Notes: generated by a model from the sequence alone, not told the origin. Shown: positions 1 through 9,329, numbered from the stretch's first letter. The stretch is 64,000 nucleotides of DNA from Neobacillus mesonae (GCF_023715155.1 NZ_JAMBNQ010000001.1:372001-436000); one strand, 5' to 3'. Translations and numbers: made by a program.

Positions 1-2
1 AA

Positions 3-71
3 GACTTCCTTGTGGAGCGAAAAGCAGCAGATATGTTTAACGCACTCAATTTTAAAAAGCTCCCTTTCTAA
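3..71 (+). CDS. C-terminal end of an upstream gene (partial)
   Basis: Frame 3 is open from the window edge to a TAA at 69-71 and encodes 22 residues ending in NFKKLPF. The stop lies inside the 5' arm of a strong terminator hairpin, a usual arrangement for a true gene end. The pattern of an Ala-rich helix followed by LNFKKL faintly resembles the tail of 5'-3' exonuclease proteins, and B. subtilis ypcP lies in this neighbourhood, but too little is visible to name it. Confidence 0.4.
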   Translation, partial: DFLVERKAADMFNALNFKKLPF

Positions 72-89
72 AAGAAAAGGGAGTTTTTT
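60..89 (+). terminator. Rho-independent terminator
   Basis: An 8-bp stem CTCCCTTT/AAAGGGAG is followed directly by TTTTTTC. It ends the partial upstream gene. Confidence 0.8.
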
Positions 90-173
90 CCTAAGATTCA
101 TAAGAATATTGTCATGATGGAGTTCGTATATATCGAAGATGTAGGATAAATCATTAATGAAAGGCTGAAAATA

Positions 174-830
174 ATGAAATTCAGGCTTGAATGGGAATAT
201 AAATTAAAAAATAGTGAAAAGATCCAATGTACATCTGAATGGGTGCCAGGGGAAACCGCCATTCAGATGGGAGAAGAACTTGAAATGAGCGGAAAAGTAA
301 ACAATCTGTTTTTTTATGATGAAAAAGGGACATCATGGATTTTAAAGGAAATGAAAAAGTTATTAACAGAGATTGAGGAAGATCCTCATGAAGTAACCGT
401 TTATTTTGACGGCGGTTTTCAAAGGGAAAATAATCAGGCAGGACTTGGTATTGTCATTTTCTTTAAACAAGGAAAAAAAAGGTATCGAATCCGGGCCAAT
501 GAATTAATTGATGAAATGGAAACGAATAATGAAGCCGAATATGCTGCAATTTACTATGCCTTAAATATTTTGGAGGATTTGGGTGTAAAGCAAATGCAGT
601 GTGAATTTAAAGGAGATGCACAGGGGTTATTAAAACAGCTTGAAGGAGAATGGCCTTGCTATGAAGATGTTCTAAATAAATGGCTTGACCGGATTGAGGA
701 GAAAATGAAAAAGCTGGATATCAGTCCAACATACACAGTAATTCCTAGAAAGGAGAACAAAGAAGCAGACAGACTGGCAACTCAGGCATTAGAGGGAAAA
801 GAAATCTTCTCCAAAATGCTAATCCTATAA
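174..830 (+). CDS. ypeP: RNase HI-superfamily protein (YpeP-like)
   Basis: A 218-residue protein with an N-terminal extension of about 70 residues and a C-terminal RNase H fold. The four acidic positions of the RNase HI active site are all visible in order: Asp in VYFDGG, Glu in NNEAEY, Asp in KGDAQG and Asp in ADRLA. It could therefore cleave the RNA strand of RNA-DNA hybrids, although several Bacillus RNase HI-like proteins are reported to be weak or inactive. The gene is followed after 22 bp by ypeQ, as I recall for B. subtilis. Symbol assigned from size and synteny; function inferred from the fold. Confidence 0.75.
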   Translation: MKFRLEWEYKLKNSEKIQCTSEWVPGETAIQMGEELEMSGKVNNLFFYDEKGTSWILKEMKKLLTEIEEDPHEVTVYFDGGFQRENNQAGLGIVIFFKQGKKRYRIRANELIDEMETNNEAEYAAIYYALNILEDLGVKQMQCEFKGDAQGLLKQLEGEWPCYEDVLNKWLDRIEEKMKKLDISPTYTVIPRKENKEADRLATQALEGKEIFSKMLIL

Positions 831-852
831 ACATCGGAGGTGCAGGAGTTTA

Positions 853-1044
853 GTGAAAGAATCTATAAGAAAAGAAGTGATCCATCAAGTTGAAAGTTTG
901 ATGGCCGAATATTGTGATGGCTGTTTTGTACACAAACAGTTAAAAAAGGACGGAGGCAGAAGATATGCCCATCGCTTCTGTATTTCACAATGCACCGTTG
1001 GAGAAAAATTGCAGGAGTATGGAAGAAAGTTAAATAAACAATAA
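853..1044 (+). CDS. ypeQ: Small zinc-finger protein YpeQ
   Basis: A 63-residue protein starting at GTG 853 behind GGAGGTGCAGGAG. It has a CxxC pair (residues about 21-24, YCDGCF) and a distal His-x-Phe-Cys-x3-Cys group (RFCISQC), the likely metal ligands of a zinc-finger-like family seen in Bacillus. It follows the RNase H-like gene and probably shares its transcript. No biochemical role is known to me. Confidence 0.8.
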   Translation: MKESIRKEVIHQVESLMAEYCDGCFVHKQLKKDGGRRYAHRFCISQCTVGEKLQEYGRKLNKQ

Positions 1045-1075
1045 AAAAGGCTGACATTGAAATGTCAGCCTTAAA
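1045..1075. terminator. Bidirectional terminator between ypeQ and cspD
   Basis: Near-perfect stem AAGGCTGACAT/ATGTCAGCCTT with A-rich DNA on the left and T/A-rich DNA on the right. It serves convergent ypeQ (+) and cspD (-). Confidence 0.8.
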
Positions 1076-1088
1076 ATTTAATATTGGA

Positions 1089-1289
1089 TTATAGTTTTAC
1101 TACGTTAGCAGCTTGTGGTCCACGGTTTCCTTCAACGATTTCAAAAGAAACTTCTTGACCTTCTTCTAGTGATTTGTAACCTTCACCTTGAATTGCACTG
1201 AAGTGTACGAATACATCGTCGCCGCCTTCAACTTCGATAAAACCAAAACCTTTCTCGTTGTTAAACCATTTTACTTTACCGTTTTGCAT
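1089..1289 (-). CDS. cspD: Cold shock protein CspD
   Basis: A 66-residue cold-shock-domain protein, almost identical as I recall to B. subtilis CspD. It binds single-stranded RNA/DNA and acts as an RNA chaperone. The RNP1 motif KGFGFIEV and RNP2 motif VFVHFSAI are visible. The open frame extends further upstream, but the start is set at the ATG complementary to 1287-1289. It begins [10 protein letters not shown] and is preceded on the minus strand by AGGAGGAAG. A good sigma-A promoter lies about 110 nt upstream, leaving a long leader typical of csp genes. Confidence 0.95.
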   Translation of the reverse strand: MQNGKVKWFNNEKGFGFIEVEGGDDVFVHFSAIQGEGYKSLEEGQEVSFEIVEGNRGPQAANVVKL

Positions 1290-1407
1290 GTACTTCTTCC
1301 TCCTAAGCCTTTCGAGGCACCACTTTTTAAGTGCCAAAGTTAAATATTACCATGCATACTAATTCCAAAGAGTCAATCCTTATGTAATTCGTCTACATGA
1401 TGCTTTA

Positions 1408-1436
1408 AATATACAATAAGAAAAATTGCCAGTCAA
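1408..1436 (-). promoter_or_regulatory. Sigma-A promoter of cspD with long leader
   Basis: On the minus strand TTGACT (1436-1431) is followed after 17 nt by TATATT (1413-1408). Transcription starting near 1401 would give a leader of about 110 nt before the cspD ATG. The leader contains a GGCACTT/AGTGGTGCC hairpin and a small GCCT-CGAA-AGGC hairpin next to the ribosome site. The rest of the gene-free stretch 1290-1648 shows nothing further that I can name. Confidence 0.65.
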
Positions 1437-1648
1437 GAAAGGGAATAAGGGTTTTTAAACAAATCATGAAATTTCTTCCGCATTTTCTGGCAGTAAGACC
1501 CCCATTTCAAGAATTCAAGTTAAACAAGTGGTAAGCGGCTGATTTAAGTTTCACTTTATGAAAAACTTTTTTATTTTTATGCTGATAACATAAAAATACA
1601 GGTGAACTTCATATGCTAGAGAAACTAGTTTAAATAGGGGTGCGGATA

Positions 1649-1909
1649 ATGTATCGTTTTTCGATTAAGGAGGATGAATGGATATTACGATTCTCACCAA
1701 GGATTTCCATAGATGCTGAAGAACGTCAGGCCATTTTAATGTCATTGCTGCATATAGGTGAAAAATTGTCAAATTACTCCCATGGTGATGCCTTCCTCAT
1801 GTTTACCAAAAAAATTGGGGCAATTGTCTTCGATGTCGAAACCATTCCATCATTTATTTTAACTGTTTCAAATATTATTTCAGATGAATACTGGTATATT
1901 CAAGAATGA
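1649..1909 (+). CDS. Small hypothetical protein
   Basis: An 86-residue protein not recognised as a known family. The ATG at 1649 (MYRFSIKED) has a well-spaced AGGGGTG and is preferred to the GTG at 1640. The protein is acidic, without signal peptide or membrane segment. Leu/Ile-rich stretches with alternating charge suggest a small folded cytoplasmic protein. It is followed by its own terminator, so it is probably monocistronic. Confidence 0.6.
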   Translation: MYRFSIKEDEWILRFSPRISIDAEERQAILMSLLHIGEKLSNYSHGDAFLMFTKKIGAIVFDVETIPSFILTVSNIISDEYWYIQE

Positions 1910-1926
1910 ACCAACTAAAATAGTTT

Positions 1927-1955
1927 AAAGAGTGGTCAATAGATCACTCTTCTTT
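1927..1955 (+). terminator. Terminator after the small hypothetical gene
   Basis: Stem AAGAGTGGTC/GATCACTCTT (one G-U pair) with an AATA loop, followed by TTTTC. Confidence 0.7.
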
Positions 1956-2058
1956 TCATTTAGCCAAGAAAAAATTTTCCCATATTATTGATATGAAAAT
2001 TTTCATGGTAAAATAATATGGTACGTTATACTGGGATTGTATAAAAGGGGCAGGAGAA

Positions 2059-4230
2059 ATGAAGGTTATCATTGCTGAAAAGCCGGATCAAGGTTCTACC
2101 TTGGCATCGGTTTTTAAACATAAAAGACAAAATGGATTTATTGAGGTTTTTCCAAATGAGCTTTTTCCAGATGGTGCTTATGTAACATGGGCAATCGGCC
2201 ATATTTGTCAATTAGTCCAGCCGGAAAAATATGAGCCAGGATGGAAAAAATGGTCCTTGGAAACTTTACCGATTATCCCCGGTCAGTTTGCCTATGAAGT
2301 AACAAAAGATAAATCAAAGCAATATGCTGTCATTAAGAAATTGGTTTCTGACCCTCATGTAACGGAAATCATCCACGCAGGTGACGCTGGACGTGAAGGG
2401 GAATTAATTATTCGCAACATTTTGAGACTTGCAGGCTGTCATAAGCCCATGAAACGATTATGGATTTCATCCTTAACTGCAAATGCGATTCTTGACGGAT
2501 TTAGAAAATTAATAGATGAGCAGGAGACCCGTAACCTATATTTTGAGGCCTATACCCGCGCTTGTGCGGACTGGGTTGTGGGAATGAATGCTTCAAGGCT
2601 CTATAGTTTAATATTACAAAAAAAGGGATTTTCCGACGTATTTTCAGTTGGCAGAGTTCAAACCCCAACATTAGCCCTCATTGTGAAAAGAGAGTTTGAA
2701 ATTGAAAACTTCAAATCCGAGCCATTTTGGGAGGTCCAAGCCCAATTTTCAATCAACGGAAAAAAATATAGCGGCAAATGGCAAGACAATGGTGAAACTA
2801 GAGTAAAGACAAAAGAATTGGCAGAGAAGGTAGCTGCATTTTGTCTTAATAAACCTGCAGAAGTTAGTGAAGTGATTTCTGAACGTAAAGAGTTGCAGCC
2901 GCCGCTGCTTTATAATTTATCTGCCTTACAAGCTGAGGCCAATAAACGGTTTAAATTTCCACCCAAAAAAACACTTGATGTATTACAGAAATTATATCAA
3001 AAAGGTAATGTATCATATCCAAGGTCTGATTCCCGCTGCGTTACAAAAGAGGAAGCAGCAGGTTTTCCGGACATTCTTACAAAATTAAGTCACTTTAAAG
3101 ATTACCAGCCTTTATTTCCTTTACCAATTTCCTCAATTGCAGAAAATAAAAGGTATGTAAATGAAAAGAAGGTAACTGATCACTATGCAATTATTCCAAC
3201 AGAACAGATTCCGAATATAGAGAAATTAAGTCCTGATGAGCTAAAGATTTATGATCTAATTGTAAGGAGTCTAATTGCTGCCCATTACAATAAAGCAATT
3301 GCTGAATATACGACTGTAACAACACTTGTAGATGGCAGAGCACAGTTTATTTCAAAAGGAAAGGTACAACTAGAAAAAGGTTTTAAAAAGGTGCTGGCTC
3401 AAAAGGAAAAGGATGAAGAACCAGCACTTCCTAAGCTGGTAAAGGGAGACCAAGGCCAGACTGTTAAGGCTGAAGTGAAGGAGAGCCAAACACAGCCTCC
3501 TAAGCGCTATACAGAGGGACAACTGATTACATTAATGAAAACGGCTGGAAAACATATTGACGATAAAGAACTTGAGAGAATTTTAACAAAAACGGAAGGG
3601 CTCGGTACAGAGGCGACTAGAGCAGGAATTATCACTATGCTGAAGGACAGAGCATACATTGAAGTGAAAAAGAATCTAGTTTATGCCACCGCAAAAGCTA
3701 AAATTCTGATTGGGGCTGTTGGCAAGGAAATTCTAGCTTCGCCAGAAATGACGGCCAAATGGGAACAGAAGCTGAAGGAAATATCAGAAGGTAAGGCATC
3801 CCCCAACCATTTTATGGAACAAACTAAGAAAATGGTCCACCATTTAATTAACGCCACCGTAGAGCAGGCATCTAATTGGACTTTTTCAAATGAAGTTTGC
3901 GATAGTTTTACACCTGGGAAACAACGCGGGAAGAGGAGAGCCCCTGTCAAACTTGGGTCATGTAAAAAATGTGATGGTACAATTATAGATAAGGGCAGTT
4001 TTTACGGATGCAGTAATTATAAAAATAATCATTGTGATTTTACCATTTCTAAGAAGATTTTTGGTAAAACAATTACCCAAAAGAATGTAAAGCTCCTTTT
4101 GACAGAAGGAAAGACAGAAATTATTGAAGGATTTAAGAATAAGGATCGAAGTTTTAATGCAAGACTGTACTTTGATGAAATAGAAAGTAAGGTAAAATTT
4201 TCATTTGAAAAAAATCTGCCGGTAAACTGA
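2059..4230 (+). CDS. topB: DNA topoisomerase III
   Basis: A 723-residue type IA topoisomerase, close to the usual Bacillus TopB length. It opens with the TOPRIM signature KVIIAEKPDQG and has the acidic TOPRIM site HAGDAGREGE. The catalytic tyrosine is Tyr320 in SYPRSDSRC. It relaxes negative supercoils and decatenates by single-strand passage, generally with RecQ-type helicases. The C-terminus has one CxxC...C zinc-ribbon-like segment (SCKKCDGT, GCSNY, HCDFT). AGGAG lies 6 nt before the ATG. A 14-bp perfect palindrome ATGAAAATTTTCAT (1993-2006) sits upstream. Confidence 0.95.
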   Translation: MKVIIAEKPDQGSTLASVFKHKRQNGFIEVFPNELFPDGAYVTWAIGHICQLVQPEKYEPGWKKWSLETLPIIPGQFAYEVTKDKSKQYAVIKKLVSDPHVTEIIHAGDAGREGELIIRNILRLAGCHKPMKRLWISSLTANAILDGFRKLIDEQETRNLYFEAYTRACADWVVGMNASRLYSLILQKKGFSDVFSVGRVQTPTLALIVKREFEIENFKSEPFWEVQAQFSINGKKYSGKWQDNGETRVKTKELAEKVAAFCLNKPAEVSEVISERKELQPPLLYNLSALQAEANKRFKFPPKKTLDVLQKLYQKGNVSYPRSDSRCVTKEEAAGFPDILTKLSHFKDYQPLFPLPISSIAENKRYVNEKKVTDHYAIIPTEQIPNIEKLSPDELKIYDLIVRSLIAAHYNKAIAEYTTVTTLVDGRAQFISKGKVQLEKGFKKVLAQKEKDEEPALPKLVKGDQGQTVKAEVKESQTQPPKRYTEGQLITLMKTAGKHIDDKELERILTKTEGLGTEATRAGIITMLKDRAYIEVKKNLVYATAKAKILIGAVGKEILASPEMTAKWEQKLKEISEGKASPNHFMEQTKKMVHHLINATVEQASNWTFSNEVCDSFTPGKQRGKRRAPVKLGSCKKCDGTIIDKGSFYGCSNYKNNHCDFTISKKIFGKTITQKNVKLLLTEGKTEIIEGFKNKDRSFNARLYFDEIESKVKFSFEKNLPVN

Positions 4231-4320
4231 TAGGGAAGACAGGCCTGTGATAAACAACCTTGTCACTCATTGCCTTCTATAGTAAACTTTTTAATGATGA
4301 TTAGTAATGGAGGTTACGGG

Positions 4321-4743
4321 ATGCCAACACCAAGTATGGAAGATTATATTGAACAAATTTATATTTTGATTGAAGAAAAAGGATACGCCAGGGTTTCTGA
4401 TATTGCTGAAGCGTTATCTGTTCATCCCTCCTCAGTAACAAAAATGGTTCAAAAGCTTGATAAAGATGAATATCTGGTTTATGAAAAATATAGAGGACTT
4501 GTACTTACAACAAAAGGTAAAAAGATTGGCAAGCGGTTGGTTTTTCGACATGAATTATTGGAACAATTCTTGAAAATAATTGGTGTAAAAGAAGAAAACA
4601 TCTATCATGATGTTGAAGGAATTGAGCATCATTTAAGCTGGGATGCAATTGATCGAATTGGAGATCTTGTTCAATTCTTTGAAGAAGATGACAGTCGTAC
4701 CCAAGCTTTACTGGAAATCCAGAAACAAAATGAAAATGTATAA
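4321..4743 (+). CDS. mntR: Manganese-responsive transcriptional regulator MntR
   Basis: A DtxR-family repressor of Mn(II) uptake genes, 140 residues. The start at ATG 4321 ([13 protein letters not shown]) is fixed by GGAGG at 4309-4313; the open frame runs 17 codons further upstream without a ribosome site. The metal ligands known from B. subtilis MntR are present: Asp8, Glu11, and the His and Glu/His positions in FRHELLEQF and EGIEHH. The winged helix-turn-helix covers roughly residues 20-70 ([13 protein letters not shown]). No target transporter lies in the window. Confidence 0.95.
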   Translation: MPTPSMEDYIEQIYILIEEKGYARVSDIAEALSVHPSSVTKMVQKLDKDEYLVYEKYRGLVLTTKGKKIGKRLVFRHELLEQFLKIIGVKEENIYHDVEGIEHHLSWDAIDRIGDLVQFFEEDDSRTQALLEIQKQNENV

Positions 4744-4810
4744 GAAAAGCACTCAGCAATAAGCTTAAGTAGTTCCGTTTTGGTGGAGAAACATACCAAA
4801 CAGCATGTTA

Positions 4811-4854
4811 AATAGGAGACAAAGTCGCATACGATTTTGTCTCCTATTTTCCTC
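4811..4854 (+). terminator. Terminator after mntR
   Basis: Perfect long stem AATAGGAGACAAA/TTTTGTCTCCTATT followed by TTTTCCTCTT. Confidence 0.85.
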
Positions 4855-4922
4855 TTATATATCAACGACCAAGAGCTATAACCACTTTAATTAGCCAGCA
4901 AAATCGCAGCCTAAAAAACATA

Positions 4923-4951
4923 TTGACAATAGTTGTTGTCAATGTGCTAAT
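4923..4951 (+). promoter_or_regulatory. Orphan promoter-like site within an inverted repeat
   Basis: TTGACAA (4923-4929) and TTGTCAA (4936-4942) form a 20-bp perfect inverted repeat with a 6-nt centre. The left arm contains a consensus -35 TTGACA, and 17 nt later a weak -10 GCTAAT occurs. No gene follows for 500 bp on this strand, so it could drive an untranslated RNA or be a relic. It does not resemble the MntR boxes I know. Confidence 0.3.
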
Positions 4952-5062
4952 TACTATGTTAATTCCTATGCAATTTGCTAGGTTGTTTTTTACTGAGGTT
5001 CACTTGTTTTTTTGAAACATAAGTAGTCTAATCCATAATTGGGTAACCGGCGAAGGTAAAAT

Positions 5063-5250
5063 AAGCGGAGATTTTTCCGCTATATGCAGAACGGAGCTCG
5101 TTTCGAGGAATATAAGGGGAGGTTTTCCGCTTATCAAAAGCAAAATTACCTATTTTCACATTTGTCGAGTCAATAGGCGGAAACCCTCCGTCTATTTTAG
5201 CTATTTTCAGTGTTTTTTGTTACTTAAGGGAAATTTCTCCGCCTATTTAT
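5063..5250. repeat. GCGGA/TCCGC inverted-repeat cluster
   Basis: Four successive imperfect hairpins share a GCGGA or GGGGA core and its complement: AAGCGGAG-atttttCCGCT, ATAAGGGGAGG-ttttCCGCTTAT, AATAGGCGGA-aaccctCCGTCTATTTT and TAAGGGaaatttCTCCGCCTATTTAT. No coding region is convincing between mntR and the DUF3892 gene. I see nothing else in 5251-5446. The core resembles the array at 56540-56782. Confidence 0.55.
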
Positions 5251-5446
5251 CAAACTTGCCTCAGCGTTTAACGACTTGTACAACCTCTCCATTAAAACAT
5301 ATTAAAGACAAAAATCCCAAGCTTTTTTGTGTGCTAGTTATATTGTTAATTACTTGTTATTCATGCAACGAATTCTTATGTTATTTGTGTTGTGGTTTTA
5401 GATATTCTCCACGTTATCGGAACTACTTACAATAAGCTGGATGGTT

Positions 5447-5659
5447 TTAAAATATGTCAGGATATTCGTCAAAGTTAGTTTGGTCTTCTGGTTTTAAATA
5501 TATATTTCCTTCCATATCCAGTCCTGTCTCTACCCCGTAAATAAGGCCATTTTCTGCCTCATCCAGGGCTTTTTGATATGAAATGACCCTGCCTTCTGAA
5601 GTAACAAAACTGATTATTTGACCAAAATGATTTCTGTGCAATGCTGTAATTGTTTCCAA
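5447..5659 (-). CDS. DUF3892-family small protein
   Basis: A 70-residue protein beginning METITALHRNHFGQIISF from a TTG start with GGAGGG 8 nt upstream. The Leu/Ile-Ser-Phe core and the aspartate-rich tail match the DUF3892 family as I know it, small cytoplasmic proteins of unknown function common in Bacillus. It is downstream of metA on the same strand, about 110 bp away, and may be cotranscribed with it. Confidence 0.7.
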   Translation of the reverse strand: METITALHRNHFGQIISFVTSEGRVISYQKALDEAENGLIYGVETGLDMEGNIYLKPEDQTNFDEYPDIF

Positions 5660-5771
5660 ATAAATCCCTCCTCATCTCTAGCATTTCTACTTTTCTTAAT
5701 TTCTAATCAATTCTTTGCAGGAGACGGGAAGAATAAAGCATCGGGAGGATTCTGCCGATGCTTTGTTTTCG

Positions 5772-6680
5772 TTATTTCCAAAAAAATGGGGTTTCTTGAT
5801 AGACATAATAGTTAAGCCAGTTTAAAAAGAATAAATGTCCATGAGAACGCCAGCAGTTAATCGGAGGCTGTGTTGGATCATTATTAGGAAAATAATTTTC
5901 CGGAACATGAATTTGTAAACCTTTTTTAACATCCCTTTCATATTCTTGTGCCAGAGTGTCTGAATCGTATTCTAGATGACCTGTAATCATTACATGTTTT
6001 CGGTCTTTTGATGCTATTAAGAGGGCCCCGGCCTTTTTTGATGCAGCTAATAATGTCAGTTCTGGATTACTTTTAATAGCTTCAATCGAAACATCGGTAT
6101 ATCTAGAATGCGGGGCATAAAATCGGTCGTCAAATCCCCTTAATAGAATATTATTTGGTTCAAAAATTTGATGAGCATAAATACCTGAGCATTTTTGCGA
6201 CAATTCAAATTTTTTAATGTCATAATGATAGTAAAGGGCAGCTTGTGCACCCCAGCATATGTGAAGAGTTGATGTTACATTAGTATTTGTCCACTCCATA
6301 ATATCCTGAAGCTCTTCCCAATATTTAACTTGCTCAAATTCCAATAATTCTACAGGTGCTCCCGTAATGATCATTCCATCGAATTTTTGATCTTTAATTT
6401 CATCAAAAGTGATATAAAATTGCTCAAGATGCTGCTTACTTGTATGGGTAGATTCATATGAACTCGTTTTTAAGAAGTTTACATTTATTTGTAATGGCGA
6501 ATTCCCCAAGAGTCTTAACAGCTGAGTTTCTGCTTTTTCTTTTTCTGGCATTAAATTCAGGATTAAGATGTTTAACGGTCTGATATCCTGTCTTGTAGCC
6601 CGTTCATCATCCATGATAAAAATATTTTCCTGTTCTAAAGTTGCCCGTGCCGGTAATAATTTAGGGATATTAATAGGCAA
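5772..6680 (-). CDS. metA: Homoserine O-acetyltransferase MetA
   Basis: A 302-residue MetA-family enzyme of methionine biosynthesis, acylating the hydroxyl of homoserine. The nucleophile Cys142 lies in HICWGAQA. Residue 111 is Glu (GAPVE), the position reported to select acetyl-CoA in B. cereus MetA, whereas Gly at this site goes with succinyl-CoA in E. coli. So acetyltransferase rather than succinyltransferase is the better call. Start is TTG with GGAGGGA 9 nt away. The 210-bp divergent spacer to fhs shows no recognisable S-box (SAM) riboswitch. Confidence 0.95.
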   Translation of the reverse strand: MPINIPKLLPARATLEQENIFIMDDERATRQDIRPLNILILNLMPEKEKAETQLLRLLGNSPLQINVNFLKTSSYESTHTSKQHLEQFYITFDEIKDQKFDGMIITGAPVELLEFEQVKYWEELQDIMEWTNTNVTSTLHICWGAQAALYYHYDIKKFELSQKCSGIYAHQIFEPNNILLRGFDDRFYAPHSRYTDVSIEAIKSNPELTLLAASKKAGALLIASKDRKHVMITGHLEYDSDTLAQEYERDVKKGLQIHVPENYFPNNDPTQPPINCWRSHGHLFFLNWLNYYVYQETPFFWK

Positions 6681-6890
6681 TGGACTGTCCCTCCTTTAAT
6701 TCCAATCGTTCATTCGTTCTATTTGAAAAAATTGAACAACCGCTATAAAAATTCAATATTATCATTATAAACAAAATTCTAATTTGAGGGAAGAAAATAG
6801 TTTGTTCATAATTTTGTAATTCGGATTGCGGCAGCACTTTTGATACAATGAAAAGGAACATATAAATTGAGTTTTGGGGGGTAAACGGCA

Positions 6891-8573
6891 ATGAAGACAA
6901 CTCTAAAATCTGATATCGAGATTGCACAGGCATCAAAGATGAAACCAATTGTTGAAATCGCCAAAAACATCGGTTTAGAGGAAGAAGATTTAGAGCTTTT
7001 TGGAAAATATAAAGCCAAAATCTCGAGTGAGACTTTGGCAAAATTAAAAACGAAACAAGGCGGAAAAATCATTTTGGTAACATCTATCAATCCAACTCCT
7101 GCTGGTGAAGGAAAATCAACAGTTACAGTAGGTTTGGGAGATGCCTTTAACCGAATAGGAAAAAATGCAATGATTGCTATACGGGAACCTTCGTTAGGAC
7201 CTGTTATGGGAATTAAAGGTGGTGCTGCAGGCGGGGGGTACGCACAGGTTTTGCCAATGGAAGATATCAATCTTCATTTTACCGGGGATCTACATGCGAT
7301 TACGACGGCAAATAATGCCCTCGCTGCTTTAATAGATAATCACCTTCAGCAAGGGAATGAATTAAACATAGACCCGCGCAGGATTGTTTGGAAGCGCGCA
7401 GTTGATTTAAATGACCGCGCACTAAGGAAGGTGGTTGTGGGACTTGGCGGTCCAATGCAAGGGATACCGCGTGAAGATGGCTTTGATATCACAGTGGCAT
7501 CTGAAATTATGGCTGTTTTATGTTTAGCCGATGATTTAAAAGATTTAAAATTTAGGTTGTCACGGATTGTCATTGCCTATAATTATAATAAGGAACCGGT
7601 AACTGTCGGCGATTTAGGTGTTCAAGGTGCACTGGCATTATTATTAAAGGATGCAGTGAAACCGAATCTTGTACAGACGATTGAACATACCCCTGCATTG
7701 ATTCATGGGGGGCCATTTGCGAACATTGCCCATGGCTGCAATAGTGTGATTGCAACCACAACTGCATCTAAATTAGCTGATTATGTCATTACAGAAGCAG
7801 GATTTGGTGCTGACTTGGGTGCAGAAAAATTTCTACATATTAAATCAAGGAGTGCTGGGATTAAACCAGATGCTGTTGTCATAGTGGCAACAATTCGAGC
7901 TTTGAAAATGCATGGCGGTGTTTCAAAAGAAGAATTGGCAGCAGAAAATATCCCTGCATTAACCTTAGGTTTATCCAATCTGCAAAAACATATTGAAACA
8001 ATTAGAGATTTTGGTCTTCCTGTTGTTGTTGCAATCAATAAGTTTATAACCGACACCGAATATGAAGTTGAAACACTGCTGAAATGGTGTAACCAGGAAA
8101 AAGTGGAGGCAGCATTAACAGAGGTATGGGAAAAAGGCGGTGCAGGCGGGATTGAGCTGGCCGAGAAACTATTATCTGTTATAGATAATGAGGTAAATAA
8201 GTTCCAGCCTTTATATCAACTCTCCGATTCAATTGAATATAAAATCAGTACAATTGTCCAAAAGGTGTATGGCGGCAAGAAAGTTGAATTTTCATCCAAA
8301 GCTAAAAAACAGCTGCTTGATTATAAGAAGTTTGGCTGGTCTAACTTACAGGTATGTATGGCGAAAACACAATATTCCTTATCAGATGATCCAGCGAAGC
8401 TAGGGAGACCTGCTGATTTTACCGTCACAATCAGGGAGTTTAAGCCATCCATAGGGGCAGGCTTTATTGTTGCTTTAACAGGAGATATCATGACAATGCC
8501 AGGCCTGCCGAAAAAGCCATCAGCATTAAATATGGATGTTGATGAAAACGGCAATGCTTCAGGTATTTTTTAA
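6891..8573 (+). CDS. fhs: Formate-tetrahydrofolate ligase
   Basis: A 560-residue formyltetrahydrofolate synthetase, full length for the family. It activates formate with ATP to make 10-formyl-THF, feeding purine and fMet synthesis. The ATP-binding loop [14 protein letters not shown] is at about residues 67-80. The family signatures [23 protein letters not shown] and VEVHxxRGxxxG-like segments are present in recognisable form. GGGGGG precedes the ATG, and a possible -10 TACAAT lies at 6844-6849. It diverges from metA, so both one-carbon/methionine genes share a promoter region. Confidence 0.96.
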   Translation: MKTTLKSDIEIAQASKMKPIVEIAKNIGLEEEDLELFGKYKAKISSETLAKLKTKQGGKIILVTSINPTPAGEGKSTVTVGLGDAFNRIGKNAMIAIREPSLGPVMGIKGGAAGGGYAQVLPMEDINLHFTGDLHAITTANNALAALIDNHLQQGNELNIDPRRIVWKRAVDLNDRALRKVVVGLGGPMQGIPREDGFDITVASEIMAVLCLADDLKDLKFRLSRIVIAYNYNKEPVTVGDLGVQGALALLLKDAVKPNLVQTIEHTPALIHGGPFANIAHGCNSVIATTTASKLADYVITEAGFGADLGAEKFLHIKSRSAGIKPDAVVIVATIRALKMHGGVSKEELAAENIPALTLGLSNLQKHIETIRDFGLPVVVAINKFITDTEYEVETLLKWCNQEKVEAALTEVWEKGGAGGIELAEKLLSVIDNEVNKFQPLYQLSDSIEYKISTIVQKVYGGKKVEFSSKAKKQLLDYKKFGWSNLQVCMAKTQYSLSDDPAKLGRPADFTVTIREFKPSIGAGFIVALTGDIMTMPGLPKKPSALNMDVDENGNASGIF

Positions 8574-8615
8574 TAAAAGCAGCAGGATGCGGAAAATTTA
8601 ACCTCCAGCTTTTTT

Positions 8616-8640
8616 AAATCGGCGATTTGCCGATTTTCTT
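8616..8640 (+). terminator. Terminator after fhs
   Basis: Stem AAATCGGC/GCCGATTT with a short loop, followed by TTCTTTTATTT. Confidence 0.7.
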
Positions 8641-8680
8641 TTATTTGGCTGTGTTACAGTTATTGTTGATTCTTAATCAT

Positions 8681-8730
8681 GTTGATTGAAGCGGAAGGTA
8701 CCAAGACTTCTTTTTGGTGCACAAATCAAC
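8681..8730. repeat. Short GTTGATT...AATCAAC dispersed repeat
   Basis: A 50-bp unit bounded by GTTGATT (8681) and AATCAAC (8724-8730). Its first 30 nt match 13015-13044 at about 23 of 30 positions (GTTGATTGaAGCgGAAGGtACcAAG versus GTTGATTGcAGCaGAAGGcACgAAG). It looks like a shortened copy of an intergenic repeat that I recall as widespread in Bacillaceae. Confidence 0.55.
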
Positions 8731-8792
8731 AGCTAAGATTAACTCAGCCTTTTTATAAGGTTAATTTTTATCAGGAAGGAGTGGAAGTTTAA

Positions 8793-9329
8793 ATGTTTGA
8801 TCCTACGGCCTTTGATAATATGAAAGTAGTCATCGAGGGTGCCTTGTATGACAAAGACATGGATAAGGAAATTGTGATTATTGACCGTAATGATCTATTA
8901 AATTCAGCAAAAATGTCACGAAAGTTCAATATTAGCTTTATAGAAAATAAACATAAGATCAATAGGATTTCGGCCAATATAAACTTAGCGGCAGGCCTTG
9001 AAAATTTGGGCGCCGAGCTTCTCCCGGGCAAATTGCCAGATAATTCAGCAGGCTGTTATGTAGAACCAGTATTTACAATATACCATGACCATGATAATAA
9101 ACATTATCAAGCAATCCAACAGATTTTTTTGGGGGTTTGGGGTGAATTAAGGAGAATTACACAAACAGTAGTAATGAATCCATTCGAGCCTCAAAACGTA
9201 AAAAATATCGTTTCAATTGATTTTGAAAGACTTATAAATGAAGATCAAATGGACGACCTGGTTGAGATGATTGATTTTATGATTTCAACATTAAAAGACT
9301 TAGATTCCTATTTCAGCGGTGTTGAATAA
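8793..9329 (+). CDS. Conserved hypothetical protein, 178 residues
   Basis: The product starts MFDPTAFDNMKVVIEGALYD behind GGAGTGG. It is acidic and soluble, with no signal peptide or membrane helix. A central histidine-rich segment, YHDHDNKHY, could bind metal (inference). A long C-terminal helix is likely (MDDLVEMIDFMISTLKDL). I believe uncharacterised homologues exist in Bacillus but cannot name the family. It stands alone between fhs and a DegV gene. Confidence 0.7.
   Translation: MFDPTAFDNMKVVIEGALYDKDMDKEIVIIDRNDLLNSAKMSRKFNISFIENKHKINRISANINLAAGLENLGAELLPGKLPDNSAGCYVEPVFTIYHDHDNKHYQAIQQIFLGVWGELRRITQTVVMNPFEPQNVKNIVSIDFERLINEDQMDDLVEMIDFMISTLKDLDSYFSGVE

Noticed and set aside
5217..5435. 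72-codon plus-strand ORF
   Set aside because: It has no ribosome site, starts in the hairpin cluster and shows Cys-rich, gene-unlike composition.
6681..6890. SAM riboswitch in the metA/fhs spacer
   Set aside because: Only 210 bp, AT-rich, and none of the conserved S-box core sequences or the terminator/antiterminator pair could be found.
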